NCBI RefSeq assembly: GCF_000321225.1
Contig: NW_004451883.1
Span: 188,844-252,843, forward strand
Source of the DNA: Odobenus rosmarus divergens
Taxonomy: Eukaryota; Chordata; Mammalia; Carnivora; Odobenidae
Direction of reading: 5' to 3'
Length of the DNA: 64,000 nucleotides
The position numbers and the translations under genes are program-made. The notes beneath the pieces were generated by a model. It did no database searches and had not been told where the DNA came from. It saw only the letters and a program-made list of their open reading frames with translations. Below, piece after piece: positions 10,505-20,634 of this stretch (position 1 is the stretch's first letter; each line of letters opens with the position of its first letter).

Positions 10505-11335
10505 CATCTTCTTGTTTTGCTAACAGCTTTATCGAGATATAATTTGCAGACATTTCACCCATTTGAAGTACCCAAGGACTTTTAGTATCTTTACTGTCGG
10601 GTGGCCACAGCCCAATCTGGAGCATTTTCATCACCGCCAGAGGAAGTGCTGCGTCCCTTATAGGCGTCACAGCCAGCGCCAGTCCTCTCCTCCGAGGCCT
10701 GGGCACACACCAGGCCCCGCCCCGCCCCCATGCGCTCGCTTCTTCCAGAATCTCATGTAAGTGGAATCACAGGATACGTGGTGTTTTGTGGCCGGCTGCT
10801 CTCAGTCAACGGAGTTTCAAGGCCCGTCCACAGGGTGGTCTGCATCGATGCTTCGCTAGTGACATCCCACCGCGTGGACGGACCACGTTCTGTCTGTCCC
10901 TCATCGGCTGATGGACATGCGGCTGTTTCCACTTTGCGGCTGCCGTGAGCCCCGTGCGCGAGTGTTGGTGTGGACCACACCTTCCTTTCTCTGGGGCGCG
11001 CCTCTGGGAGTGGAATGGCTGGGTCCTTGCTGGGTCATAGGGTAACGCCACAGCTAACTTCCCGCGGGGCTGCCACAAGGCTGTAGCAGCTGCGCCGTTC
11101 TCCTCCGACCCGCAACGTGGGAGTGCTGCAGTCTGCACGTCCGCGCCAGCACCATTATCGTTCCCTGATCACAGCCGTCCCGGTGCCTGGCAGTGGCGTC
11201 TCATTGTGGCTTTGATTTGCATTTCCCTGATGGCTAATGATGTTGAGCCTCTTTTCATGTGCTTATTGGCCATCTGCAGGCTTCTCTGGAGATGTATCTA
11301 ATACCCTGCGTTTGACAAACGCTTGCACACTTCCT
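10505..11335 (-). mobile_element. Old L1 (L1M) 3' part, unusually CpG-rich
   Basis: Read on the + strand, L1 3'-end blocks appear in reverse orientation: 'AACAGCTTTATCGAGATATAA', 'GAACATTTTCATCAC'-like text at 10620, 'AAGTGGAATCACAG', 'GGAGTGGAATGGCTGGGTC', 'CTCATTGTGGCTTTGATTTG', 'CCCTGATGGCTAATGATGTT', 'CATGTGCTTATTGGCCATCTG'. These fix it as an ancient L1. Between about 10640 and 11160 the normally AT-rich sequence is strongly GC-shifted with many CpG sites. Confidence 0.85.
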
Positions 11336-12485
11336 GTCTGGTGTGCAGAGTGCGTTGATGTGTTTATTTTTGATCTCGCAGGACTTTCTTCTTTGCACCC
11401 CCCTCCCTTTGGGGGAGCAGGTGCCCCTTCTCTCCTCCCTTCTTCTGCCCTGTGGCACCAGAGCATCCCCTCTCTGCGCCCCCTACCTGTGCAGCTGTGG
11501 CCACTGGCCGAGGGGGTGACTGTCCAGAAGGTTGGCCAGGGCAAGCCAGGAAGCCAGGAGCATCGAGACGGCCACAGTGCTGCGGGTGCTCTGGGCGGCT
11601 CTGCAGCTGGCTTGGGGGCAGACGGCTCCCCACAGAGAGCAGTGGCAGCGAGAGGCAGCTGGAGACCAGTGCCCAGACCCGTGGGCCCAGCAGGAGCCTC
11701 CCAACACACAACGTGGATGGTATCTTGGGTTGGGGCAGCCACGCCAGGCCTGTGTGGCTCCGCGTGGGTTTCCTGAATTCGTGACCCGAGAGGAAAGGCA
11801 GCCCCCCGCCACTTCCTCTCAGGGGCAGGTGGGGCGAGGTGAATCCGCAGATGAGCCCCCTGGGCAGGAGGGGCTTCTATACCAGCTTGTAGGTCATGCT
11901 CATTTATCCTTGGGCGTTCTCCGCTGCCGTGGGCCGCTCAAGAGGCACGTGACCACACGAGGTCTCCGCTCCGATGTGGCGCGGGGGCCTCAGACAGCCC
12001 GGCCAGAGGCGTGCCCCAATCACTGACGTCCCATAGCAATCCCTGGAGAGGACAGAGTCCCATGGCTTTCGTGGAATACAGAGTCATGAACGTCACGGAA
12101 AAGAGGCCAGCTCTACGTACAACGGCTGTTTCATGTGGGCCAGTGAGCAACTTCTCGGTGAAAATCCTAAAAATCCTTCAGGGGCTGCAGGAGGAGAGCT
12201 GTAGATTTCTGTGAAGCTGGCGCTGAGCCGGTCACACCTGCCGCAGGTGAGGAGACCAGGGCCTGGTGGGGATCCGTCACTCTCCGGGGAGAGCCAACAG
12301 CCAGCTGCAGCCCGGCGTGCAGCACTCTGCTTCTCCCAGCATCGCGGAGCGTGGCCCGCGGCCCACGGCTGCGGAGCTGTCCCGGCTGCCTGGCCCCGCT
12401 CCATTAGGGCGGTGGGCATGGGGCTGCCTCGAGCCCCTCAGAGCACCCGCTGCCCAGCTGCTGGACCCAGGAAATGGGTCAGAAA
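11336..12485. other. GC-rich unique DNA
   Basis: No gene or repeat recognised. Overlapping open frames on both strands (for example + 11237-11776, - 11263-11742, + 11532-12026) reflect scarcity of stops in GC-rich DNA. Confidence 0.4.
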
Positions 12486-12725
12486 GCCCCTTCACACGTG
12501 GTATGATTTTATTTGATTTTAATAGGAATCAAGTATCCCATGGAATGTAGGGGTTTGGCAAAGGCCTAACATTGGCTCGTAAGCTTCTGTGGCTTGGCAA
12601 ATCCATATGCACTTCAGGAGGTTCCCCGACCTCCTAACCCATGCCGTGCTCTTCAAAGAAAAAATAACATGGATGTTGCCGAATGAGTCCCATTTATCCC
12701 ATTAAAATTTCAGTCTTTGCAAACC
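12486..12725. promoter_or_regulatory. AT-balanced island, possible conserved noncoding element
   Basis: About 240 bp of low-GC non-repetitive sequence within GC-rich surroundings, including 'TTTTATTTGATTTTAATAGG' and 'CCCATTTATCCCATTAAAAT'. No transposon match recognised. Regulatory role is inferred from composition only. Confidence 0.25.
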
Positions 12726-13190
12726 AGAGAGGATGCTGAGTGTGAATTCTCCCTCTCGGCACCAGGATGTGCCCTCGACAGCTGTGAGAAGGTTCTGGAC
12801 AGGCGTTGGTCAGTGTGACTCAGGATTGGTGCCCAGATTGGAGCCGGGCCTTCTGATCTGGTCTGGGTGGTGGTGATGGGCGGTGGGGGGAGAGGTGGCG
12901 CCTGGGCTGTGGAGAGCAGGTCCCCAGTGGCCGTCCCCTGTCCCCGCTCACCTGGTCTTGTCCAGGGCGAAGCCTTCAGTGTTCGGGATTTGGTGACGGT
13001 GCTGTGCGCTCCACCAGGTGCAGCCACGGGCCCAGGGGCCCAGCACATGCCAGGAACCACCCAGTGAAGCCCTGGGCCTGTTGGTGGGTCCAGATCCTTT
13101 CAGCCTTGCTCACCCTGCTCTCCCTCAGGGCCCCGAGGACTCTCCATGGAGACAATGTGAAATCCACCGATTAGTCTCTGTCTTCTTTAA
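12726..13190. other. Unique GC-rich DNA
   Basis: Nothing recognised. Confidence 0.4.
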
Positions 13191-13194
13191 AACA

Positions 13195-13335
13195 AACAAA
13201 ACAAACAATTTATTTTGAGTCATGCACAGTTGTAAGAAGCAACAGCCTGGACCCTTCACCCATTCTCCCCTGGATGCAGCATCCTGGCCGCGTGCAGCCG
13301 AATATCATGACCCAGGAAACAACATCGACACAGGG
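13195..13335 (-). repeat. Probable old L1-type repeat fragment
   Basis: 'TTTATTTTGAGTCATGCACAG..GTAAGAAG' and 'CCCTTCACCCATTCTCCCC' follow the same block order as the better preserved copy at 19808-20015 (TTTTACAGAATTATTGCAAAGAC, CATCCCCACCCCTGGCTTCCC). Highly decayed. Confidence 0.4.
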
Positions 13336-13908
13336 CACCTGCCTTGCTCCGACGTCACTGGGCTGACGTCCACGGGGCAGCGGCCATCACCGCCTCCCTC
13401 CTGATGCTCATCATTAGACTGCTTTCTTCTCTGTGTATTATCTGATTTTTTCCCTGGTGGAGTGAATTCTGTGAGGAGGGCGATGCTTGACTCCCCAACA
13501 CCAGGTTGCCGCGTGGGGTGGAGGCCGGGGCATCCCCGTGGCATCTCCATGGCCCACCCAGCACCTGTGAAGGCTTCCCTGGGGGCTGGGACCCCGCCTT
13601 TTTCTCTTCCCCTCAGTGTCTACTTCGTGATGCTGTGATTAGATATGGCTGCATTTCCGACCAGCATATCCTAAACAAAAAGCAATGTCAGTATTTTTTT
13701 CTCTACCAGAAATAAAACTGTTGCCGTCTAACACACTCCTTCAAAACAACTTTATGCCACGCAATTGAGGGCGCATTTTCACACCCTCACGCTCAGGACC
13801 TGTTTCTAGGAAACACAGGTCCCCTTCATTGTGTTTTTGGGGGCATTTGTCCGCGAAGTCTTGCGCTGACCATTACAAGACCTCTGATGTATAAATGTGC
13901 TTGGTCCC
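13336..13908. other. Unique DNA
   Basis: Nothing recognised apart from ordinary non-repetitive sequence leading into the hAT relic. Confidence 0.4.
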
Positions 13909-14110
13909 AGAGGTCAGCAACTGTTTGGTCTCGGAAATTACTGAGGACCTCAAAAAGCTTTCGTTCATATGGCTTATATCTGTCAATACCTATCGCATTC
14001 AAAATGAAAACTAAGCAGTTAAAATATTTATTCACTAAAAATAAAAAAAAACTATCACATGTTAACATAACATGAAAAACAAATATATTTCCATTAAAAA
14101 TGTTCGTGGA

Positions 14111-14293
14111 GGGCACCTGGGTGGCTCAGTTGGTTAAGGGTCTGCCTTCGGCTCAGGTCATGATCCTGGAGTCCCGGGATCGAGTCTCACATCGGGCTCC
14201 CTGCTCAGCAGGAGTCTGCTTCTCCTTCTCCCTCTCCCCATCTCATTCTCTCTCTCACTCTCTCTCTCTCAAATAAATAAATAAAATCTTTTT
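14111..14293 (+). mobile_element. Carnivore tRNA-Lys SINE inside the hAT relic
   Basis: Head 'GGGCACCTGGGTGGCTCAGT' and 'GTCTGCCTTCGGCTCAGGTC', CT-rich body, AAATAAATAAATAAAATC tail. Exact 15-bp target-site duplication AAAAATGTTCGTGGA at 14096-14110 and 14295-14309, both halves being hAT sequence, so the SINE is younger than the hAT copy. Confidence 0.97.
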
Positions 14294-14857
14294 AAAAAAT
14301 GTTCGTGGAAACAGTGGTACTGGTTTATAATTTTGCAAATCTCCGCAGAGTCTGTGTTGCTAGAGGTCACAGATCCTCACATCCATTTCTGTAACCACCA
14401 TGTGAATATGCTCTTTTAGTTGAAGTGCATGGGGAGAACCTGGCAGGGGGCTGTCTGAAGAAAAGAGTTTCTCAGTGGTTTTTTCCAGTAATCGTGGATA
14501 CCCTTCTTCGATGCTGCAGTGGACCAGACAAGAGGTGGTTTCTTGAGGGTTTGCTGCATTGTGGATCTGAAACCCCACCAGCGACCCTCCCTTCTCTGTT
14601 ACATCCAAACGCACTGGGTGGATCTCTTACCTTCACTGAGTTTGTTACATGATGTCTTGTTCATTTGGGAAATATTGGTTCACCAGGTCACGTGGAGTTT
14701 CAAAGGAAGACACGTTACATGAACCAACTTTGGAAAATCCCAGTCGCTAGCATCACCTTGTCTTTGGGTCTTTACGTAATGGGAGGCTCTGAAGCTTTCC
14801 CGGGTAGACACACAGTTTCCAAAATTCTAATTGTCACTTGAAAGGTCACATTTTATT

Positions 14858-15059
14858 TTATTTTTTTAAAAGATTTTATTTATTTATTTGACAGAGAGAG
14901 ACACAGTGAGAGAGGGAACACAAGTGGGGGGGAGTGGGAGAGGGAGAAGCAGGCTCCCCGCCGAGCAGGGAGCCCGATGCGGGGCTTGGTCCCAGGACCC
15001 CGGGATCCTGACCTGAGCTGAAGGCAGACGCTTAACAACTGAGCCACCCAGGCGCCCCA
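14858..15059 (-). mobile_element. Carnivore tRNA-Lys SINE inside the hAT relic
   Basis: Reverse copy with TTTTAAAAGATTTTATTTAT at left and CTGAGCCACCCAGGCGCCCC at right. Exact target-site duplication GAAAGGTCACATTTTATT at 14840-14857 and 15060-15077. The uninterrupted hAT sequence on both sides confirms nesting. Confidence 0.97.
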
Positions 15060-15360
15060 GAAAGGTCACATTTTATTGGCGACGGAGTGAGTTGCTTCCT
15101 TTGAAACACCGGTTCACCATTTTCTGGGAGTTATCTGCCAAATAAGAAGATCTGAAGAGCCTATCGGTAAATGGTTCTTCTGAGGAACAATGGTGCTCCA
15201 GGAAGGAGGGGTTCGCTTGCCCCTCAGACACTTCTGTGTCTCAGCCTGCCGCCAAAGCCCTCCGTGGGCGCTTGCCATGTTGTAAGAATAAAAAGAGGTA
15301 CACCTCAAGCATGGAGATTTAATAAAATCGACCATTTTTCTGTGTCCCCTGAGTGCCTGG

Positions 15361-15780
15361 TGGCAAGGTGTGCGGTGTGCGGGGACAGCGCTGTCGGCAC
15401 CATGGCCTTGACCAGGGTACGTCCTCGGCCTCACCCGCCCGTGGTCTCACCTGCCCGGGGCCTTGCACCGTCAGTTCAAACGCACACATGTGATAAAGGA
15501 AGGGCCTCTCAGCACTGCACTCACAGTGCCCTGAGGCGGTCTCAGGGCCCAGGGCCCAGGCACACCCTCAGAAGTATCCCCCGCAAGGCCACCGGGGGAG
15601 CCCCATCTCTTACCCTCCCCACCTGCCGAGTGCACGAAATGTTCCTACCGTACACATTTGAGGGAAGCTTAGTAAGCTTCACACCAGATCCTTCACATCA
15701 AATCATACAATTTAAAACTCAGTGATTTTTCACATTAACGTCACCGCTCTAATGAACATCTTTATTGGTACAGAGTTTTA
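15361..15780. other. Unique DNA
   Basis: GC-rich then AT-richer sequence with no recognisable gene or repeat. Confidence 0.4.
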
Positions 15781-15796
15781 AAAGTATTTGGAGTCA

Positions 15797-15995
15797 CCTG
15801 GGCACCTGGGTGGTGCAGTCAGTTGAGCATCTGGCCCTTGAGTTTGGCTCAGGACGCGATCTCAGGGTCGTGGGATCGAGCCCTACATCGGGCTCCCTGC
15901 TCAGCACAGAGTCTACTGGAGATTCTCTCTCCCTCTGCCCCTCCCCACTTCAGCCCCGACTTGTGCACACTTGCTCTCTCTTAAAAAAAAAAAAT
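15797..15995 (+). mobile_element. Carnivore tRNA-Lys SINE
   Basis: Head GGGCACCTGGGTGGTGCAG, then 'GCTCAGGACGCGATCTCAGG', CT-rich body and a pure A12 tail. Imperfect target-site duplications at 15781-15796 and 16005-16020 (AAAGTATTTGGAGTCA against AAAGTATTTGAAGTAA). Confidence 0.93.
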
Positions 15996-16020
15996 ACAGT
16001 GTGTAAAGTATTTGAAGTAA

Positions 16021-16560
16021 CTAAAGTTTATGCCAATTTTCAGATTTAGGATATGAGGAATAATATAATATTTGCCCATGACACCAGCAATCAGCTCATG
16101 AAATGAAATGTTAAATACGTAGTTAAGCAGCCAGCCTATTCCTCCCCAACCCTAGTCTCCTTCAGTGTCCTCCAAGAGAGCATGGCCACTGGATGTTTGT
16201 CTTCACCGTGAACCTGAACACACCCTTAACACATGCGTCCGTGTCCCTAAGCAAAAGGTAGTATTGGTGGGAGCAAACAGTTCCTGTGCACTGGAAACTT
16301 CTCTGAGTCACTTATATAATAATGTATCGCCAATACAATATTATTACATATAATAATAGTACCATATTTTATTATAATTATCAATATAATTGCAATATAA
16401 AATGTAACAAACTATGTATGTTAGAATCTATTATGATTATGACAATTTTATTATATTAATATGTCCTACTTTCTATCTATCTCTGTGCAAAGATCCCATC
16501 ATCTGGTACTTGCATCCTCAGATTCACTAGATCTTGGCCCTTGGCTCTCCGGGGTGGGGG
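16021..16560. other. Unique DNA with an AT-rich low-complexity patch
   Basis: The part 16300-16460 is almost pure A/T with TAATA and ATTAT repeats. The remainder is ordinary unique sequence. Confidence 0.5.
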
Positions 16561-17965
16561 GTTACATTAGTTCATGCCGGCAACAGCAGTGCCCGGGGAT
16601 TCTCTTCTTTTACATCCTCTGCAGCATCTGGAATAACGAGACTTATAAACTTTTGTGGATCTCATGGCGTGGAATGGAATTTTATTGTACTGTAATTTGC
16701 TTTTCTTTGAATATTAATGAGGTCAGTCGGTCATGTTTTCAAATCTCTCTATATCTACATGACATGGGTATCACCTTCTCAACTCTTTTAATATTTTTTG
16801 TACTGTTTATTATTTAATATTGTTTAGTAGGGATTCTTTTTTTTTTTGAGAGAGAGAGAGAGAGCACTTGCGTGTGTGCTCATGACATGGAGCCCAATGT
16901 GGGGCTCAATCTCACGACCTTGAGATCATGACCTGAGCCGAAATCAACAGTCAGATGCTCAACCAAATGAGCCACCCAGGAGCCCCAAGAATTTTTGACA
17001 TCCACTGGATTTTAACCCTTCGACTGTTTTTGTGGTATAGACATGTGCTGATGTTTCCTTAAATTTGTGATGAAATCCTTCAATGTACAGTTTGTACTTT
17101 TAATACAATCAAATTGATCATTTTTGTCCTTTAAGGTCTGTGTTTTTTAGGACTTCCTTAATAAATCCTTCCCTACTGCAAAGTCACAAAATATCTCCCT
17201 ACACTTTCTTATAAAATTTCTAAAGACTTACTTTCCACAGTTAAGTTGAATCCACCTGGATTTTATCTTTGGGTGCCATGTGAGTCGGGATCTGGTTTTA
17301 TTTTATTTTCTCTGCGTGGACAGCAAATTCCCAGCACTGCGGCCTCCCCTGTGGCGGGTTTCGCATGGTTGGAGAATCTTCCTGAAAAGAACGTGTGTTC
17401 CTTTGCTCTTGGGTGGAATGCTGATTGAGTTTTGTGGGGCAGGTTGCTGGACAGGCTTGGTGAGGCTCCCTGCCCCCTCCCCGATTTTCTGTCCGCCGTC
17501 CACCTGTCATGAGAAGCTCACTGCCATCTTCAATGACATTTGTGGATTTGCTTACTTGGCCTTTTAATTGTTCCAGTTTTGCTTTGTGTATTTAGATGTG
17601 TTGTATCTTCTTGACGAATTAACCCTTTTATCCTGATAACATGTTCCTCTGTATTCCTGGTAATATTCTTTGTCCCGAAGTCTGCTTTGTCTGATGTTAA
17701 TAGACTCACCGGCTTTCATACAATTAGCCTTCACATGGCATATCTTTTCAGAGGTTTTTGCTTTTGTTCTCTTTATGTCTTTATATTACAATTGCGTTTC
17801 TCATGGACAGCCCATAGTTGGATCTTGTTCCTTGATCCAATCTGAGATTTTCTGCCTTTTATTTGAAGTGCTTAGATGATTTATATTCATTGTAATTATT
17901 AAATTTAATCCCGCCTGTGGTTTGACTCTCATAATACATTGTTTTAGTTGAATGGTTCATTCTCC
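16561..17965 (-). mobile_element. Old L1 (L1M) ORF2 fragment, split by a SINE
   Basis: On the + strand, L1 ORF2 blocks appear in reverse orientation and correct reverse order: 'TTGATCATTTTTGTCC' region, 'TAATAAATCCTTCCCTACTGCAA' region, 'CCACCTGGATTTTATCTTTG', 'GATCTGGTTTTATTTTATTT', 'AATTAACCCTTTTATCCTGA', 'GAAGTCTGCTTTGTCTGATG', 'GATCTTGTTCCTTGATCCA'. The SINE at 16836-16986 interrupts it. No intact reading frame remains. Confidence 0.85.
16836..16986 (-). mobile_element. Carnivore tRNA-Lys SINE, 5'-diverged copy
   Basis: Poly-T and (GA)n at left, 'GACCTGAGCCGAAATCAACAG' middle and 'GAGCCACCCAGGAGCCCC' at right. Shorter body than other copies, and no clear target-site duplication, so likely an older insertion. 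Confidence 0.9.
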
Positions 17966-18130
17966 TTAAAGAATTCAAAACACAAGTATTTCATATTTAT
18001 CCACAAAGTTGTCATTCCTGGCGCTCATCGTTCCTGTGTGGACCCAAGTAGTTACACTGACTTCTAGCTTCCGAGAGATGTGTCCACCAACTTGTGTCAT
18101 TTTGCCTTTGTGACGACATTTGTGCTCACG
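17966..18130. other. Unique spacer
   Basis: Nothing recognised. Confidence 0.4.
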
Positions 18131-18134
18131 GGAA

Positions 18135-18230
18135 CTGCCCTCATGTTACAGAATGCCTACCATTCCACGGTCTCTAGAAAGCAGATTCAGGATTAGAGCC
18201 CAGGTCTGTTTGCCGACTGATCAGTGCTTG
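18135..18230 (+). repeat. MIR SINE fragment
   Basis: 'CTCATGTTACAGAATGCC' followed by 'TTCAGGATTAGAGCCCAGGT' and CTG matches the 3' half of MIR (TTTTACAGATGAG..., GGATTxGAACCCAGGTCTG). Confidence 0.6.
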
Positions 18231-19805
18231 CTGGGGGGACAAGGAGCCACAGTGAGACTCAGATGGTCCAGGAGGAGGAAAGTGGAAAGTATCTCCCATC
18301 AGGAAGAGATCCCCACAGGAAGGGGTGCTGGGAAGGGGCTCGTGGGTAGAGCCGCTGGTGGAAAGAGATGGTGCACATCCGGGCAGATGGACAGCCGAGG
18401 CAGCCAGGACGGCCCACCTCTCGCCCAGGCCAAGGGGCAGTGGCATGGGAAGAGGGCAAGGTGTGTACCACAAAGCATCCGTGGTGCCCTTGGGCTGGGG
18501 TAGAGGGGTCTGCAGGGCAGAGGGTGGTGGGAGGAGGTGTGGATGCAAAGGAGGTAGGCTCATTAGGCCACCCTGTTGGGGCTGGAAATGCTTGCCCACT
18601 CTGAGCCGAGGCTGCTCTTTGCTGGGTACCCCTGTAGAGACCCAGCACAGGAGTCCCCATGTCCCCTCCCTGCCCCCGCCTCTCCCCCTGGGCAGCGCTC
18701 TTCTCCCTGCACTGGGAGGCTCCTTGGTTATTTAGGTCTCTGGGAACCCCTGAGCCTGGACCCCCACAGTACCAAACACGGGGGGAGACCTAGACCCAAG
18801 TGCTAGTCTTTCCATGACGAGCCCTGTGAACCGGGCAACGCATCTCCTGGAGCAAACCTGGCTGGCCAGCAAGTCCTGTTTCTTTTCTGTGATTTTGGAA
18901 AATCTCGGTGCCCAGCGGGCCCCGGGCTGACTGCTCCGGTGCACACAGCACGTGGGCCACAGGGAGCCGAGAGTGAGTTTCACAGTCACATTCCCAGGGA
19001 AGCTTCGGGCCTCGACCTCCTCACGGGGGCAGCGGGGGGAGGAAGGCAGCTTCCCGTCTGCTCTCCCCGCGGAGGGGTCTGCGAGCCACGTCAGGCTTTG
19101 GTCTCCCAGGTAGAGTTGGGAAGCAACAGGGCCCTGGAGGGACCACCCCGGGGCCAGGCCGCTGCACTTTGGTTAACGGATCTCTCTGAGGGTGTGGGCG
19201 CGTCACACAATGGAATTTGAATTCCCAGCAGATGGGCGAATAGAGGGCCAAGGAGGAGAGGTCAGGCTGTGGGTGGCGTGGGTTGTCCGTGCTGCGGAGA
19301 CATGAGGCTCCTGGTCGTCAGACACACGGGTGAAGGAGAAGCTTCTGTGTGTCTGTGGGTCTGAACCAGGCCCTCGTTCGGCTGTGCTGAGCCGGGTGGT
19401 GGGGGGGTGTTTGTCCAAGGTGGGGTTCTAGAAGCAGCCGCGGAGTCAGGTGCAGCGTGGGGAGCCCGTGAGCTGGCAGCCCAGAGCCCGGAGCCGTCCT
19501 AGGCTGTGGGCTCCCTGCCTGTGCCGTGACAGGCGGGGTGGGGCGGCTCTCGGACCTTCCGCTCTTCTGACTGGGCTCAGGGACTGCTGACTTGCGGGTT
19601 CCGTGCGGCATCTGTCCTGGAGCCCCTGTCCCAGCCGTGCTTCCACCCTCTGTCTCTGGCTGCACCCCTCGCCCCTGCATCCTTCGGAACCTGTGGGCAC
19701 AGGAGCGACCCCTGATTGTGTCGGTAGGAGTGGAGTGTGCCTCCTCGGGGGCCTCTGCTTGGCCTGTTGGTGGGGCATCCCAGCCGGCCTCCCTCCCAGA
19801 CCTTT
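18231..19805. other. GC-rich unique DNA, no gene seen
   Basis: No repeats recognised. Overlapping open frames on both strands (for example + 18120-18503, + 18325-18735, - 18174-18599, - 18259-18660) are composition effects. Confidence 0.45.
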
Positions 19806-19807
19806 CT

Positions 19808-20015
19808 TGAATAAACTAAATGTTCTGGCAGTGGAGTTTTACAGAATTATTGCAAAGACAGTACAAAGAGTTCTTGCATCCCCACCCCTGGCTTCCCCCA
19901 TTGTTAATGTCTCACACTGGGATACTGCATTTGTCATGATTAATGAACCGGTATTAACACATTATGATTAACCGAAGCCCCTGGGTTATTCAGGTGTCCC
20001 TAATTTTTCCCTAAT
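19808..20015 (-). repeat. Old L1-type 3' region fragment
   Basis: 'TTTTACAGAATTATTGCAAA', 'GTACAAAGAGTTCTTGCATC', 'TTTGTCATGATTAATGAACC', 'TATTCAGGTGTCCCTAATTT', 'CCCTAATGTCC' appear in the block order of a common old mammalian L1-associated repeat. Orientation inferred from the family. Confidence 0.6.
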
Positions 20016-20634
20016 GTCCTCTCTCCCCCTCCCTCTCCCTACTTCTTGCTCCCTCCCTCCCTTCACCATCCATCCCCCCAAGGCTTTGTCAGGTCGATAG
20101 CACTTTGCTTTTCCAAGGAAGGGCCATGCAACTTCTCAACTCTGCTGGGACTTCCGAGCCCACAGCCCTCACTCCTCCCAGACACACCGACCTGCCCCCG
20201 GGCCCCCCAGAGGAGGTTCCTGCTGGTGACGAGTGGGATCCAGAGACTCACACTGCCTGGTCTTGGTGTGACCCGGCTCAGAGAAACAGGATGCCCAGAT
20301 AGGTGGGGGGAAGGCAGCAGGAACTTCTGGAAGGGGAGAGGGTGCTGTAAGTACCAAGCACGAAGTAAGTGGTGCGTGTGCTTTCTGTAACTCTGTCTTC
20401 TTGCCCTTCCCCACCTCCCTCCCTCCTGCCTTCTTCCTTTAACAGAGGAAATCATTCCCCTAAGGGAACCCAAAGTAAATCCATCCTCACAGAGTTTGAA
20501 CTCATTGCTGAGGACTCTGTTGAAAACCACTATACTGTTTTTTATGGGTTTTCTTTTGAAACCATAATGGAGGCTTAGCTGTGTTTCTTACTAACTTGCA
20601 GGGATTCATTTTACCAATGGGGATGATGTACTAT
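20016..20634. other. CT-rich then unique DNA
   Basis: A pyrimidine-rich patch (20018-20065) followed by unlabelled sequence. Nothing else recognised. Confidence 0.4.

Larger units (their letters stand above)
13909..15360 (-). pseudogene. hAT DNA transposon relic with transposase remnants
   Basis: Inverted second copy of the family at 985-1790. The 3' terminal repeat lies near 13909-13930, followed (reading leftward on -) by the AT-rich 3' untranslated part (to about 14340) and transposase sequence to about 15350. The - frame 14360-14614 contains CLVHCSIEEGYPRLLEK, the degenerate form of the hAT C-terminal dimerisation block (FWCSIKxEYPxLSxKA), then EMDVRI. The - frame 15114-15434 contains VDFIKSPCLR, like the VxFIKSRxL block of hAT transposases. 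Stops, shifts and two SINE insertions (14111-14293, 14858-15059) make it dead. Confidence 0.85.

Noticed and set aside
10713..10730. GC boxes (CCCCGCCCCGCCCCC) as a promoter
   Set aside because: They lie within an old L1 remnant with no supported start site or downstream gene.
14884..15069. Small - strand ORF
   Set aside because: Translation of a SINE; the same peptide-like text recurs at other SINEs (for example 5405-5653).
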